Assembly: GCA_964383905.1 (NCBI GenBank)
Contig: CAYLJO010000014.1
Span: 1-49,835, forward strand
Reading direction: 5' to 3'
DNA length: 49,835 nucleotides
Origin: CAYLJO01 sp964383905
Lineage (GTDB): Bacteria; Acidobacteriota; Blastocatellia; Pyrinomonadales; Pyrinomonadaceae
In this document: piece after piece, positions 6,601 to 15,804 of the stretch
Numbering within the stretch: position 1 is the first letter of the stretch
How the letters are laid out: every line of letters begins with the position of its first letter
The notes under the pieces: generated by a model
Databases searched by the model: none
What the model saw: only the letters and a program-made list of their open reading frames with translations
Told to the model about the DNA's origin: nothing
Position numbers and translations under genes: made by a program

Positions 6601-8691
6601 TTATTTATGATCGATGCGTACATCGAAGATGACTGGCTCGCCCGTGGCTTTGGCCTGGGGCGCCTTGACAGACACAAACGGGTCAACACCGCCCCCGTTG
6701 ATGACGTCCGTGGCGGCCGTGTTTGCCTTATATTGTACCCGAAAGCTTTCCAAGTCTACCTGTTCGGCTCTGCTCAAAGGGTGTCCGGCCGTTTCCCTTA
6801 AAAAGGCGGGCGACGCGCGGGGAGTGGGGGAAAAGATGACCGTGTAGTTTTCCGTACCGGGATTTTTGTCGAGCGTGATCCAGTTTCTCTCGCCGCTCGG
6901 AAAACTGAAATCCACGCCGGCCTTCACCTCGTTGGTCTGCACACCCGATTGAGGAATGGGTTTCGCGGTCAGGAAAGTTGTCGGCACATTTTTCTCTCCC
7001 GGGCCAATCACGTAAATGAATCCGTTCTCGCGCGGCGTGAAATGAAATTTGAAAGACTGGCCGGAAGCGAGCGGCACAACCCCCGCCGCACGCGCCCCCT
7101 CCCCGCTCTTTGCCCCTCCGTTAATCTCCAACCAGTAGCGCATCACCTCTGCATTTGCCGCTTCATTTGCCGGGGTGGGCGCGGTGCCACTGCCCGTTGT
7201 CGGCGCGGCGGTGGGCCTTGCCGGCTGGTTCTCCACAGAACGTGTGCTGCCACCAAAGTGCTGCCACAAAAGCCAGCCGCCGATAGCGCCGAGCAGAATG
7301 AAAAGCACCAGCACTCCGACTACGATCGGGATGACCGGCGAGCGTTTAGGCGCGGGCGCTTGCGGCATCGTCGCGAGCGTCTCCGGCGTTGACGGCGCGG
7401 AGACCCCGAGAGCGAAGGCCGACGGGTTTGTCGCAATTGTCGGAACAACTTTTCCGGCAGGTGGAGCATTATGCGCCGGCGGACGAGCTAAGGGATGTGG
7501 CGCTGGATCCTTCGTGAGAATCGTCGGAGCATTCAAATCTGAGTTTGTGTTGCGACCTTCCGGCATGCCGGAGGTGTGCGGGGCGGGCGCATTGGCCGGC
7601 CTGCTACTGCCCGCGCTCTCATTATCACTGATGGTGGCCGCCCCCGCCTGTAAAGGCATGGTGGTGTTCTGCGAACCGCCATCGGCAATCGTTAGGTCTA
7701 AGGCGGAACTTTTCCCTGCGCTCAATCCAAGTGCTGCCCAGAGTTCGGTAGAGAGTTCTCCGGCGGTCGTCTGCCGATCATTACGATCCTTCGCCATGGC
7801 GCGCGCAATGGCGCGGCTGAAGGCTTCCGGCACGCCGGGCACAAATTCGTGTAGTTGGCGCGGAATCACGGAGACGTGCTCGCGCCGCAACTCGGGCAGC
7901 GTCGAGCCGCGAAAGGGCTTGCGACCGCTGATCAATTCGTAAAAGACGATGCCGAGACTGTAGATATCCGCGCGCCCATCAATCTCCGGATTACCATCAC
8001 GCGTCGCCTCGCCCCACTGCTCTGGCGACATGTAATAAGGCGTGCCGAGAACCTGTCCGGCCATCGTGAGGGCCGTCGCCCCGCTCGCTTCGGCGCCGGC
8101 GATTTCACGCATTTTTGCGATGCCAAGATCGAGCAGTTTCGCGACTGGCTGTCCGCCGGGCGCGGCATCGCCGATCATGATGTTTTCCGGTTTCAGGTCA
8201 CGGTGCACCACGCCCATCTCGTGGGCAGCATTGAGCACGCTCATAATAGGCTCAAGCACGCTGAAGGCGTCGGACGCCGAAAAACGCCCGCGGCTCCTCA
8301 ACTCCGCATCCAGAGTATGGCCCTCGACGTACTCCATGACCATGTAAATCAAGCCATCATTTGTCGTCCGCAGATCGTAAACGGTGACGGCGTTCGGATG
8401 GCGAAAGCGCCTGGCCGCCTGCCCCTCACGCCGAAAGCGGCGCAGCCATTCAGCGTTGTTGCGCATCTCGGGCGGGAGGACTTTGATCGCTACCCTGTCG
8501 CCCAGCAGGATGTGCCGCGCCCGGTAGACTGCGCCCATGCCGCCTTTGCCGAGCATAGCTTCGATGTGATACTGCCCGTCGAGCGTTGTGTTGACGACGC
8601 TCGACGGGTCAGCTTCTAGCACCTCACCGTCAATCGAGCAAAAGCTCACGTTGTCTTCGTACTTCGTGTTGCAAACGGTGCAGTATTTCAT
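6601..8691 (-). CDS. Ser/Thr protein kinase with zinc ribbon and C-terminal DUF4384 domain
   Basis: About 696 residues. Residues 4-18 form a mini zinc ribbon (CTVC...FC). The Hanks-type kinase domain spans about 41-300: glycine loop GKGGMGAVY (48-56), Lys70 in VAIK, catalytic loop HRDLKPEN with Asp165, DLG in place of DFG (188-190), and SPEQWG as the activation-segment end. A Pro/Ala-rich linker follows, then one membrane helix (about 451-476) and a DUF4384 domain from about 520 to the end (GFIYVIG, ITLDKNPGTENYTVIF, FDVRIDHK). The topology predicts a cytoplasmic kinase and an exported DUF4384 sensor. ATG 8689-8691 (MKYCTVC) is preferred because the zinc ribbon begins there. It lies 25 nt after glgP and directly before the secreted DUF4384 and CHAT genes. 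Confidence 0.92.
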   Translation of the reverse strand: MKYCTVCNTKYEDNVSFCSIDGEVLEADPSSVVNTTLDGQYHIEAMLGKGGMGAVYRARHILLGDRVAIKVLPPEMRNNAEWLRRFRREGQAARRFRHPNAVTVYDLRTTNDGLIYMVMEYVEGHTLDAELRSRGRFSASDAFSVLEPIMSVLNAAHEMGVVHRDLKPENIMIGDAAPGGQPVAKLLDLGIAKMREIAGAEASGATALTMAGQVLGTPYYMSPEQWGEATRDGNPEIDGRADIYSLGIVFYELISGRKPFRGSTLPELRREHVSVIPRQLHEFVPGVPEAFSRAIARAMAKDRNDRQTTAGELSTELWAALGLSAGKSSALDLTIADGGSQNTTMPLQAGAATISDNESAGSSRPANAPAPHTSGMPEGRNTNSDLNAPTILTKDPAPHPLARPPAHNAPPAGKVVPTIATNPSAFALGVSAPSTPETLATMPQAPAPKRSPVIPIVVGVLVLFILLGAIGGWLLWQHFGGSTRSVENQPARPTAAPTTGSGTAPTPANEAANAEVMRYWLEINGGAKSGEGARAAGVVPLASGQSFKFHFTPRENGFIYVIGPGEKNVPTTFLTAKPIPQSGVQTNEVKAGVDFSFPSGERNWITLDKNPGTENYTVIFSPTPRASPAFLRETAGHPLSRAEQVDLESFRVQYKANTAATDVINGGGVDPFVSVKAPQAKATGEPVIFDVRIDHK

Positions 8692-8716
8692 AGAGTCGTA
8701 AGCGGCTGAGCCTCTT

Positions 8717-10873
8717 CTACAGATAAATTCTTTCCGCGTACTCTTCAACCATGCGGTCGCTGTTGAATTTCGGGACGAGCGTCCCGATTGAGCGCTTCAT
8801 CATCGCCACCCAACGGCGCGGGATTCCACCCGCGTCGCGGTCGTAATAGAGCGGTACGACTTCCTCTTCGAGCAGGCGGTAGAGCGATTGCGCATCGCTC
8901 GCGTCAACATCATCCGTCCCGCCTCCGTCGTTCAGATCACCGATGGCGAAACCATTCGTGCCATCGTAACCTTCGACCCACCAGCCGTCGAGGATAGAAA
9001 GGTTTAGTCCACCGTTCATTGCCACCTTCTCGCCGCTCGTCCCCGAAGCTTCTAACGGCTTGCGGGGGACATTCATCCACACATCGACAGACTGGACCAA
9101 TTGGCGGGCGATTTCCTGGTCGTAGTCCTGAAGAAAAATGGCGCGCTGCCTGACCAGCGGATCATACTGCCACTGCGCAATCTGTTGCAGAATGAATTTG
9201 GCCCCCTGGTCCTGTGGATGGGCCTTGCCCGCGAAGACAAATTGCACCGGCCGTTCCGGGTTATTAATCAAGCGCAGGAGACGGTGTTGATCGGCCAGCA
9301 ACAGGCTCCAGCGCTTGTAACCGGCCACACGGCGCGCGAAACCGATGGTCAGCGCATCGGGGTCGAACATCTTTCGCGCCGCCTCAGTATAATCCATGCT
9401 CTCGCGGCGATTAATGCGAGCATGAAACGTCCTGTGCCGGACGAACGCTACAAGGCGCTGCTTGAGCAGCGCGTGCGCCCCCCACAGCTCTTCATCGGAG
9501 ATTTTCTCGACCCCCTCTTTCCAGCGCTGCGCATCAAGCGTGACATTGGTCCACTCCTTGCCGACATATTTTTCGTAGAGGGCGCGGATTAGTGGAGCCA
9601 CCCACGTCGGCGCGTGAACACCGTTGGTGACTGACGTGATGGGGATGTCCTCGGCAGTTCGTTCCGGCCACATGTCTTGCCATAATGCGCGCGACACCTC
9701 GCCGTGCTTGCCGCTCACGCCGTTGGTTGAACGGCACATCCTGATCGCCAGCGGCGTCAGGCCGTACGCTTCCTGATCGTTACTCGGATTGACACGGCCC
9801 AGACTAAAAAATTCATCATGTTTTAAACCGAGCGCCTCCTCATACGATGGGCCAAAGCATTTCTCAACAAGCCCGGCGTCGAATTCATCATTGCCTGCCG
9901 CTACAGGCGTGTGCGTTGTGAAGACGCAGCGCTCACGAACCGCTTGCGCCGCATTCGCGAAGCTGACTTTCTCCTCCTGGATGATTTCGCGCGCCAGTTC
10001 CAGCGTGAGAAACGCCGAATGGCCTTCGTTCAAATGAAAGACACGCGGCTCGACCCCCAGCCGGCGCAGCAGACGGACACCGCCGATGCCGAGCATCATC
10101 TCCTGCACGATACGGGTCTCGCGGTCACCGCCATAGAGATGGCCTGTTACCCAGCGATCCGTCTCTTCGTTCTCAGGGATGTTGGTATCGAGCAAATAAA
10201 GCGGTACGCGCCCAACATTTGCGCGCCACGCCTGCGCGCGCACCGGGCGTCCGCGCATCAACACTTCAACGGTCAACGGGGCGCCATGTTCGTCCAATAC
10301 CTGTTCAATCGGTAATACCGATGGATTAGTTTCGACGTAATGGTCCTCCTGCCAGCCGTCGCGCCGCAGGCGCTGGCGAAAGTAGCCGTAGCGATAGAGT
10401 AGACCGACGGCGACAAGCGGCAGTCGCAAATCGCTTGCGCTCTTCAAGTGATCGCCAGCGAGCATGCCGAGTCCACCCGAATAGAGTGGCAAGGAGTTAT
10501 GTATTCCGTATTCGGCGCAAAAGTAGGCGACCGGATTATCCGGCGTGATCTTCTTTCCCGAATGCGACGCCCAGGTATTTGTGTCTCCCATATACCGGTC
10601 GAAGCTCTCGGCAAGCGCGCGGACTCGCTCGTTATAAAGCGGGTCGGTCGCCATTTGAGTCAAGCGAAATTCTGAGGTGTTTGCGAGCAAGCAACGTGGG
10701 TTGTGTTCGCATTCCTCCCATACTTCTGGATCAAGGTCACGAAACATGGCAGCGCCATCGGCCGCCCAACTCCACCAGTAATTCCACGCCAGCCGCTCCA
10801 GTGCCCGCAAAGGCTCCGGTAACCTGCGCTTCTCCCGAGCGGCGATGCGCTCAATCTCCTCAGTTGCTTGCAC
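8717..10873 (-). CDS. glgP: Alpha-glucan (glycogen/maltodextrin) phosphorylase, GT35
   Basis: A 718-residue phosphorylase of the short bacterial type that releases glucose 1-phosphate from alpha-1,4-glucan. Key signs are the family N-terminal block (ALERLAWNYWWSW), NPVAYFCAEYGIHNSLPLYS, HLNEGHSAF, and the pyridoxal-phosphate site GTSGEKVAMNG with Lys616, followed by SILDGWWVEGY. The frame runs to a TTG at 10918, but a GTG at 10871-10873 is better placed: AAGGGGG lies about 9 nt upstream and the family N-terminus begins there. The kinase gene starts 25 nt downstream, so phosphorylase and kinase may share an mRNA. No glycogen synthase or branching enzyme is in the window. Confidence 0.92.
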   Translation of the reverse strand: MQATEEIERIAAREKRRLPEPLRALERLAWNYWWSWAADGAAMFRDLDPEVWEECEHNPRCLLANTSEFRLTQMATDPLYNERVRALAESFDRYMGDTNTWASHSGKKITPDNPVAYFCAEYGIHNSLPLYSGGLGMLAGDHLKSASDLRLPLVAVGLLYRYGYFRQRLRRDGWQEDHYVETNPSVLPIEQVLDEHGAPLTVEVLMRGRPVRAQAWRANVGRVPLYLLDTNIPENEETDRWVTGHLYGGDRETRIVQEMMLGIGGVRLLRRLGVEPRVFHLNEGHSAFLTLELAREIIQEEKVSFANAAQAVRERCVFTTHTPVAAGNDEFDAGLVEKCFGPSYEEALGLKHDEFFSLGRVNPSNDQEAYGLTPLAIRMCRSTNGVSGKHGEVSRALWQDMWPERTAEDIPITSVTNGVHAPTWVAPLIRALYEKYVGKEWTNVTLDAQRWKEGVEKISDEELWGAHALLKQRLVAFVRHRTFHARINRRESMDYTEAARKMFDPDALTIGFARRVAGYKRWSLLLADQHRLLRLINNPERPVQFVFAGKAHPQDQGAKFILQQIAQWQYDPLVRQRAIFLQDYDQEIARQLVQSVDVWMNVPRKPLEASGTSGEKVAMNGGLNLSILDGWWVEGYDGTNGFAIGDLNDGGGTDDVDASDAQSLYRLLEEEVVPLYYDRDAGGIPRRWVAMMKRSIGTLVPKFNSDRMVEEYAERIYL

Positions 10874-11146
10874 TATTGCTATCCCCCTTCTTGAGTTACT
10901 TAAATCTGTGGTTTTCAAAAACGCTTTGACATCGCCTGGCAGAAAAAGGCTGGTCGCGCCTCTCGTAATTGATTGTCAGGTGACAGAAAATGTTTTATCG
11001 GTTTTGCAGCGACCCCCGCCGTTTCAAAGCGCGGGTAACCGTAAGTGCTTGCGTTCATCACTCTCCCGGCGGATCTCCGCGGGCGCATGTTCGGCGGCAA
11101 GCGCGGGCGAGCTCCAGTAACAGGTTACGGGCCATTCGCCTTCTTA

Positions 11147-11488
11147 TCACTCGCCAGACCAATCTCGTACTTCGACTTTGATGTCATCAAACATTCCCTG
11201 TCGCCGCAAAGCCTCGGCGACACCTTTCGCTTTGTGCTCGGTGAGCGGGTGATTAGGGTCCGTGCTGGCGACCTCAAATTGCCTGTCCTCCAGCATCACA
11301 ACGCCGAGCGAGCCAAGCGCGACGCCCGGCGTCACCTCTATCTCACCCAAATTATGAATGCGAAAGTGACCTGTTTGTTCGACCCAGTCTTCGATGAATG
11401 GATCGCGCATGGCATGTTCGGCCTCTGCTTCGGAGAGGTAAGAACCTTCAATGATGAGGCAGTATTCGCGCCCTCTTTTATCTGTCAT
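11147..11488 (-). CDS. Hypothetical protein
   Basis: A 113-residue acidic soluble protein with no signal peptide or membrane segment. It reads as alternating strand and helix (REYCLIIEGSYLSEAEAEHA; GSLGVVMLEDRQFEVAS; AEALRRQGMFDDIKVEV). I recognise no family. The ATG at 11486-11488 has no good Shine-Dalgarno. It stands alone, about 270 nt upstream of glgP on the same strand. That gap (10874-11146) shows no gene or clear promoter. Confidence 0.55.
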   Translation of the reverse strand: MTDKRGREYCLIIEGSYLSEAEAEHAMRDPFIEDWVEQTGHFRIHNLGEIEVTPGVALGSLGVVMLEDRQFEVASTDPNHPLTEHKAKGVAEALRRQGMFDDIKVEVRDWSGE

Positions 11489-11932
11489 GACATGTTGCGG
11501 AAAAGCGCGCTGGCGGCGATTTTATAAATCCTCTGCAGGCGCATAAGTTTATAACTTTACCATTGCCAGGCAGCGCACGCAAAAGTTTAACAATGAGGAA
11601 CTTAACATAAGGCCAATAATATTAAGGACTTCTCCGCTGGCATTGCAATTCAAGAGCGAAGGCGTGTTTAAGGCTGGACGCTCATCAAGGTATGTGTGTT
11701 GAGGCCGAAAGTTCCGTTATTGGGCCCTTATATTTACGGTCCTTAGTGCAAGAACCTGTTCCTGAACTTACTGGCCCTCCTAATTCACGGCAACTTGCTT
11801 TTCGGGCGCGCGCTCAGATAAATTACTGCCTCACCCGGAGCGCATCCCGCCCATTATTTAGATCGTTAGCTGACCAGGGATGGCTACCCTCCTTAAATAG
11901 GAAGGTCTGAAAGGAAACTCTTTTTCACTGCT
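11489..11932. other. Intergenic region upstream of the EF-G-like gene
   Basis: This 444-nt gap separates a minus-strand and a plus-strand gene, so it should hold divergent promoters. It has AT-rich patches (near 11590-11630 and 11820-11865), but I could not find a well-spaced -35/-10 pair. A 72-codon plus-strand frame (11692-11910) lacks a ribosome site and homology and is not called. A purine-rich AAAGGAAAC lies about 15 nt before the EF-G-like ATG, further than usual. Confidence 0.5.
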
Positions 11933-14035
11933 ATGAAAGCTTATCAAACCGAGTCGATTCGCAACCTCGCCGTCATCGGGCATGGCGATGCGGGCAAAAC
12001 ACAACTCATCGGTTCCCTCCTCTACGTTGCCGGAGCGACCCCGCGCTGGGGCAAGGTTGACGAGGGCACAACGGTTACAGATCACGACGAAGATTCCATC
12101 GCACGCAAGATTACGCTCAACACCGCGCTCGCTTATCTCGATCATCGCGACACCAAGATCAACTTTATAGACACCCCCGGCTACGCCGCATTCGTCGCGC
12201 ATGCGCGCCCTGCTTTGCGGGTTGCCGATTGCGGGCTTGTTGTCGTTGACGGTGTTAACGGCGTTGAAGTGCAGACGGAGAAGACGTGGGCTTATGCTAA
12301 TGAATTTATTCTGCCGCGTATGATGGTTATTACCAAGCTCGATAAAGAGCGGGCGGATTTCGGCGCGGCGCTCGACAGCGCGCGTGGAGTCTTTCACCGC
12401 GCAATCATCCCTTTTACGCTGCCTATCGGCAGGGAGAGGGATTTCAAGGGCGTCGTTGACGTCGTTCACATGAAAGCATACGAGTTTGACGACCACGGCA
12501 AGGCGCGCGAGATTGATTTGCCGACCAACGGGCGCGAGGTGATTGATTCCACGCGTGAGCGGCTCGTCGAGCTCGTCGCGGAGTCCGATGACGCATTGCT
12601 GGAGAAATATTTCGACCAGGGTACGCTTGATGACGCAGACATCCTGCCTAACATCAACAAGGCTATCGCGATGAGCAAACTTTGCCCGGTCTTTGCCGTT
12701 TCGAGCACCACACTGGTCGGACTATCGGCGCTTCTTGACGCCATTGTCGACTATGCGCCGAACCCGGCCGCGCATGAAGCAGAGCACGGCCGCTCCAATG
12801 CAGATGGTGATGGCGAAAGAATCTCGCGCCGTTACAATGACAGCGAGCCCTTCTCGGCTTACGTCTTCCGCACCATCGCCGACCCTTTCGCCGGGCGTAT
12901 CAACGTCATGAAGGTCGTCAGCGGCCATATCAAGCATGACGCCACCGTATTTAATTCAACGCGCGGCACACAGGAACGCCTCGGCGCGCTTCACTCGATT
13001 CAGGGCAAACAACTTGACAAGCTTGACGAAGCGCACACGGGCGACATGGTGGCCTGTGTCAAGCTAAAAGAGACGCAGACGGGTGACACGCTCTGCGATA
13101 AGGCGGCGGCGATTGTTTACGACCGCGTTGAGTACCCGGAGGCCGCCATCGCCTTTGCTATCGAGCCGAAGTCACGCCAGGATGAAGAGAAGATCAGTGT
13201 TGCGCTCCATAAGATTCTTGAAGAAGACCCGGCGCTTCATTTCGACCGTGATCCTCAGACCAAAGAATTCCTGCTCGCCGGTTCGGGCCAGCTTCACGTC
13301 GAAACAGTGATCGATAAATTGAAGAAGCGGTACGGCGTTGAGGTCGCACTCCATCCGCCGAAAGTGCCTTATAAAGAGACGATCACGCAGCGGGCGGAAG
13401 TGCAGGGCCGCCACAAGAAGCAGACGGGCGGGCGTGGACAGTTCGGCGATTGCAAAGTCATCTTCGAGCCGTTACCGCGCGGCGGAGGTTTCCAGTTTGA
13501 AGATAAGATCTTCGGCGGGGCAGTGCCACAGCAATTCCGCCCGGCTATCGAGAAAGGTATCGTTGAGGCGGCAGCGACGGGCGCAATCGCCGGCTACCCA
13601 CTGGTTGATTTCAAAGTCGCATTAATAGACGGCTCCTACCATACGGTTGATTCCGACGAGCATTCGTTCCGCGCGGCCGGCCGCAAAGCATTTCGCGCGG
13701 CGATGGAGAAGGTTAAGCCAACGCTGCTTGAGCCGATCATGGACGTCGAGGTCATCGCGCCGCAGGAGTACAGCGGCGACTTGATGGGCGATCTAAACTC
13801 GCGGCGCGGTCGAGTGCAGGGCATGGAAGCGCGCGGCAACCAGCAGGTGATTAAAGCTCAGGTGCCGATGTCCGAAATGCTTAATTACCAATCGACTCTG
13901 AATTCGATCACCGCCGCGCGCGGCTCTTATCACATGCAGTTCTCGCACTACGATCAGGTGCCGGGGCAGATCGCGCAGAAGATCATCGAGCAGGCACGGG
14001 CCGAAGGTCGGATCAGAGGCGAAGAGGAAGAATAG
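11933..14035 (+). CDS. EF-G-like translational GTPase (EF-G2-type paralogue)
   Basis: A 700-residue protein with the full five-domain EF-G length. G1 is GHGDAGKT (residues 16-23), G3 is DTPGY (80-84), G4 is TKLD, and C-terminal EF-G blocks such as GGRGQFGDCKVIFEP and GDLMGDLNSRRGRVQGM are present. In translating EF-G and EF-Tu the G3 motif is DTPGH, whose His drives GTP hydrolysis; here it is Tyr84. The switch I RGIT is RKIT. These changes match the EF-G-like/EF-G2 group, which is a paralogue and not the housekeeping factor in the str operon. No ribosomal genes are nearby, which agrees. It is probably monocistronic and followed by strong hairpins. Its role is not established. Confidence 0.9.
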   Translation: MKAYQTESIRNLAVIGHGDAGKTQLIGSLLYVAGATPRWGKVDEGTTVTDHDEDSIARKITLNTALAYLDHRDTKINFIDTPGYAAFVAHARPALRVADCGLVVVDGVNGVEVQTEKTWAYANEFILPRMMVITKLDKERADFGAALDSARGVFHRAIIPFTLPIGRERDFKGVVDVVHMKAYEFDDHGKAREIDLPTNGREVIDSTRERLVELVAESDDALLEKYFDQGTLDDADILPNINKAIAMSKLCPVFAVSSTTLVGLSALLDAIVDYAPNPAAHEAEHGRSNADGDGERISRRYNDSEPFSAYVFRTIADPFAGRINVMKVVSGHIKHDATVFNSTRGTQERLGALHSIQGKQLDKLDEAHTGDMVACVKLKETQTGDTLCDKAAAIVYDRVEYPEAAIAFAIEPKSRQDEEKISVALHKILEEDPALHFDRDPQTKEFLLAGSGQLHVETVIDKLKKRYGVEVALHPPKVPYKETITQRAEVQGRHKKQTGGRGQFGDCKVIFEPLPRGGGFQFEDKIFGGAVPQQFRPAIEKGIVEAAATGAIAGYPLVDFKVALIDGSYHTVDSDEHSFRAAGRKAFRAAMEKVKPTLLEPIMDVEVIAPQEYSGDLMGDLNSRRGRVQGMEARGNQQVIKAQVPMSEMLNYQSTLNSITAARGSYHMQFSHYDQVPGQIAQKIIEQARAEGRIRGEEEE

Positions 14036-14131
14036 GGCATTGTGGTTTGGGCGCTTGTGAGCCTGCAGGATGCACGGCGAACATTCACGAGAGCAGCCTC
14101 AAGCTGAATACTGCCGGGCCGCCGAGCGCCT

Positions 14132-14198
14132 ATGCCTGAGAGTCCAGGCATTCGCTGAAATTCCCCGGTCAGGAGTGACCGGGGAATTTCAGCGAATG
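14132..14198. terminator. Two adjacent hairpins, one with a 23-bp perfect stem
   Basis: A 7-bp hairpin (14132-14138 with 14145-14151, 6-nt loop) abuts and slightly overlaps a 23-bp perfect inverted repeat (14149-14171 with 14176-14198, 4-nt loop GGAG). The stem holds a CCCCGG core. It lies about 100 nt after the EF-G-like stop and probably ends or stabilises that transcript. No T-tract follows on either strand, so it is not a textbook intrinsic terminator. Confidence 0.6.
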
Positions 14199-14391
14199 AA
14201 GGAAAAATGAATTAAGAAAAGCCATCTTTGGCGATCGGGCAAGCGCGAATAAAACGATAACTTAATACACAAAAGAACTTGTAGCTTTTGCCAGCCTCTT
14301 CAGCTACAATGGTCGATGCTTTATCACCTTTTTAACGCCGGATGCGCGTTTGTTTTAATCATACTTTTCTAAATAAGCTGGAGGTGCACTT
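14199..14391 (+). promoter_or_regulatory. Leader region of the radical SAM operon with inverted repeat and RBS
   Basis: AT-rich leader after the hairpins. It contains an 8-bp inverted repeat, TTGTAGCT (14279-14286) and AGCTACAA (14302-14309), a candidate operator, and a strong Shine-Dalgarno GGAGGT (14380-14385) 6 nt before the GTG start at 14392. No promoter with normal spacing could be fixed. Confidence 0.45.
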
Positions 14392-15804
14392 GTGGCCGTC
14401 GTAGTGCTTGCTGACCTGCGCGCCAAGCGCGGGGGCGAGTTTGTTAATAAAGATACAGTGGCGGGCGGTTATGGTTCGCGCTTTCGCGGTGATTCCATAG
14501 CGACACGTTTTGCTACAAATGTGCGGCGCGTTTTTCAGAACGTGCCGAGCATTCATACAGGTTACCTCGCTGCTATCTTTGCTCAGGCCGGGCATAGGGT
14601 CGTCGTCACGCGCGATGACCAACCGGTAGATGGTGATATGACGCTCGTGCTCACCTCCCTTGTTGATTACAGACATGAGCGTGAGTGGGCGCTGGAGGCA
14701 CGCTCGCGCGGTATGAAGGTTGGATTCTACGGCACGCCCGCGACGCACATACCGGAACTGTTTGGGGATGCGGGAGATTTCGTCATCAAAGGTGAGCCGG
14801 AAGCGGCGGCCTTAAGGATCGCTGCGGGTGAAGACCCGCACGGCATCGTGATGAGTCCGGCGGATAATGACTTGGACGCACTACCCTTCCCGCGTTGGGA
14901 TCTGGTGAAAACCAGACGCTTCGGTTACACCAGCAGGAATAAGCTTGGACTGGCGCGCGCCATACCGATGTTCACGAGCCGAAGTTGTCCGGAACATTGC
15001 ACCTACTGCCCTCACCGCATCACGGCGAACTTTCGCCAGCGGACGGTTGAGAACGTTATCGCTGAAATGGAAGAGCTGTGCAGGCTCCATAAAAACGTTC
15101 ATATTGTCATTCGCGATCCTCTCTTTACCCTCGACCGCGACCGCTGCTTTCGCATCGCCGAACGGATTCGCGCGCGCGGATTGAAACTCTCCTTTGAGTG
15201 CGAAACGCGCATGGACGATCTCGACGAAGAACTGATCCGCGCGATGCACGCGGCGGGCTTGCGGGAAATCTCTTTCGGCGTCGAATCAATCGACCCATTG
15301 ACTTTAAAGCGCGTTGCCCGCCGCTTCATTCCACACGAACATATGCGCAATATGATTGCGCTTTGCTGGGATCTTGGTATCGCGACCACAGCCTTCTACG
15401 TCTTCGGCTTTCTGCAGGACACAGAGGAGAGCATTGCAGCGACCATTCGCTTTGCCTGTGAGCTCGATTCCACTTATGCCAACTTTAAAATTCTTACGCC
15501 ATACCCCGGCACGCCACAGTACAAACAGCTTAAGCCGCTCATTTTCGAGAAAGATTGGGAGAAGTTCGATGGTTACACTCTTACCTTCAATCACCCGAAC
15601 CTGACGCCGCACCGCGCGCGTTTGATGCTCGGTATGGCCTACTCCCGTTTCATCGGTCGTCCATCGCAACTTCTCAACTGTTTGGGGATGCACAAACATT
15701 CCCGTCATCCTCTACTGCAAAAGGCTGACGCCTGGTCCTGGCGCAAAATGGATTACTTTGACCGCTCGTGGGTCTCGCAAAGAAAGGCGACGGCGACATC
15801 ATGA
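14392..15804 (+). CDS. Radical SAM protein with B12-binding-like N-terminal domain
   Basis: A 470-residue protein. The N-terminal ~150 residues form a Rossmann-like region as in B12-binding radical SAM enzymes (IHTGYLAAIFAQAGHRVVV). The radical SAM core carries the 4Fe-4S motif C199-x3-C203-x2-C206 (CPEHCTYC). Downstream strands FECETRMDDL, LREISFGVES and TAFYVFGFLQDTEESI are typical of the BchE/hopanoid-type Elp3-fold group. I see no DxHxxG cobalamin motif, so B12 binding is doubtful. Start GTG 14392 is supported by GGAGGT. Its stop overlaps the next ATG (ATGA), so it is coupled to the aminotransferase and DedA genes. A methyl transfer or rearrangement on a lipid or sugar precursor is possible; the substrate is unknown. 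Confidence 0.88.
   Translation: MAVVVLADLRAKRGGEFVNKDTVAGGYGSRFRGDSIATRFATNVRRVFQNVPSIHTGYLAAIFAQAGHRVVVTRDDQPVDGDMTLVLTSLVDYRHEREWALEARSRGMKVGFYGTPATHIPELFGDAGDFVIKGEPEAAALRIAAGEDPHGIVMSPADNDLDALPFPRWDLVKTRRFGYTSRNKLGLARAIPMFTSRSCPEHCTYCPHRITANFRQRTVENVIAEMEELCRLHKNVHIVIRDPLFTLDRDRCFRIAERIRARGLKLSFECETRMDDLDEELIRAMHAAGLREISFGVESIDPLTLKRVARRFIPHEHMRNMIALCWDLGIATTAFYVFGFLQDTEESIAATIRFACELDSTYANFKILTPYPGTPQYKQLKPLIFEKDWEKFDGYTLTFNHPNLTPHRARLMLGMAYSRFIGRPSQLLNCLGMHKHSRHPLLQKADAWSWRKMDYFDRSWVSQRKATATS

Noticed and set aside
11692..11910. 72-codon plus-strand frame before the EF-G-like gene
   Set aside because: No Shine-Dalgarno and no recognisable domain; not supported as a gene.
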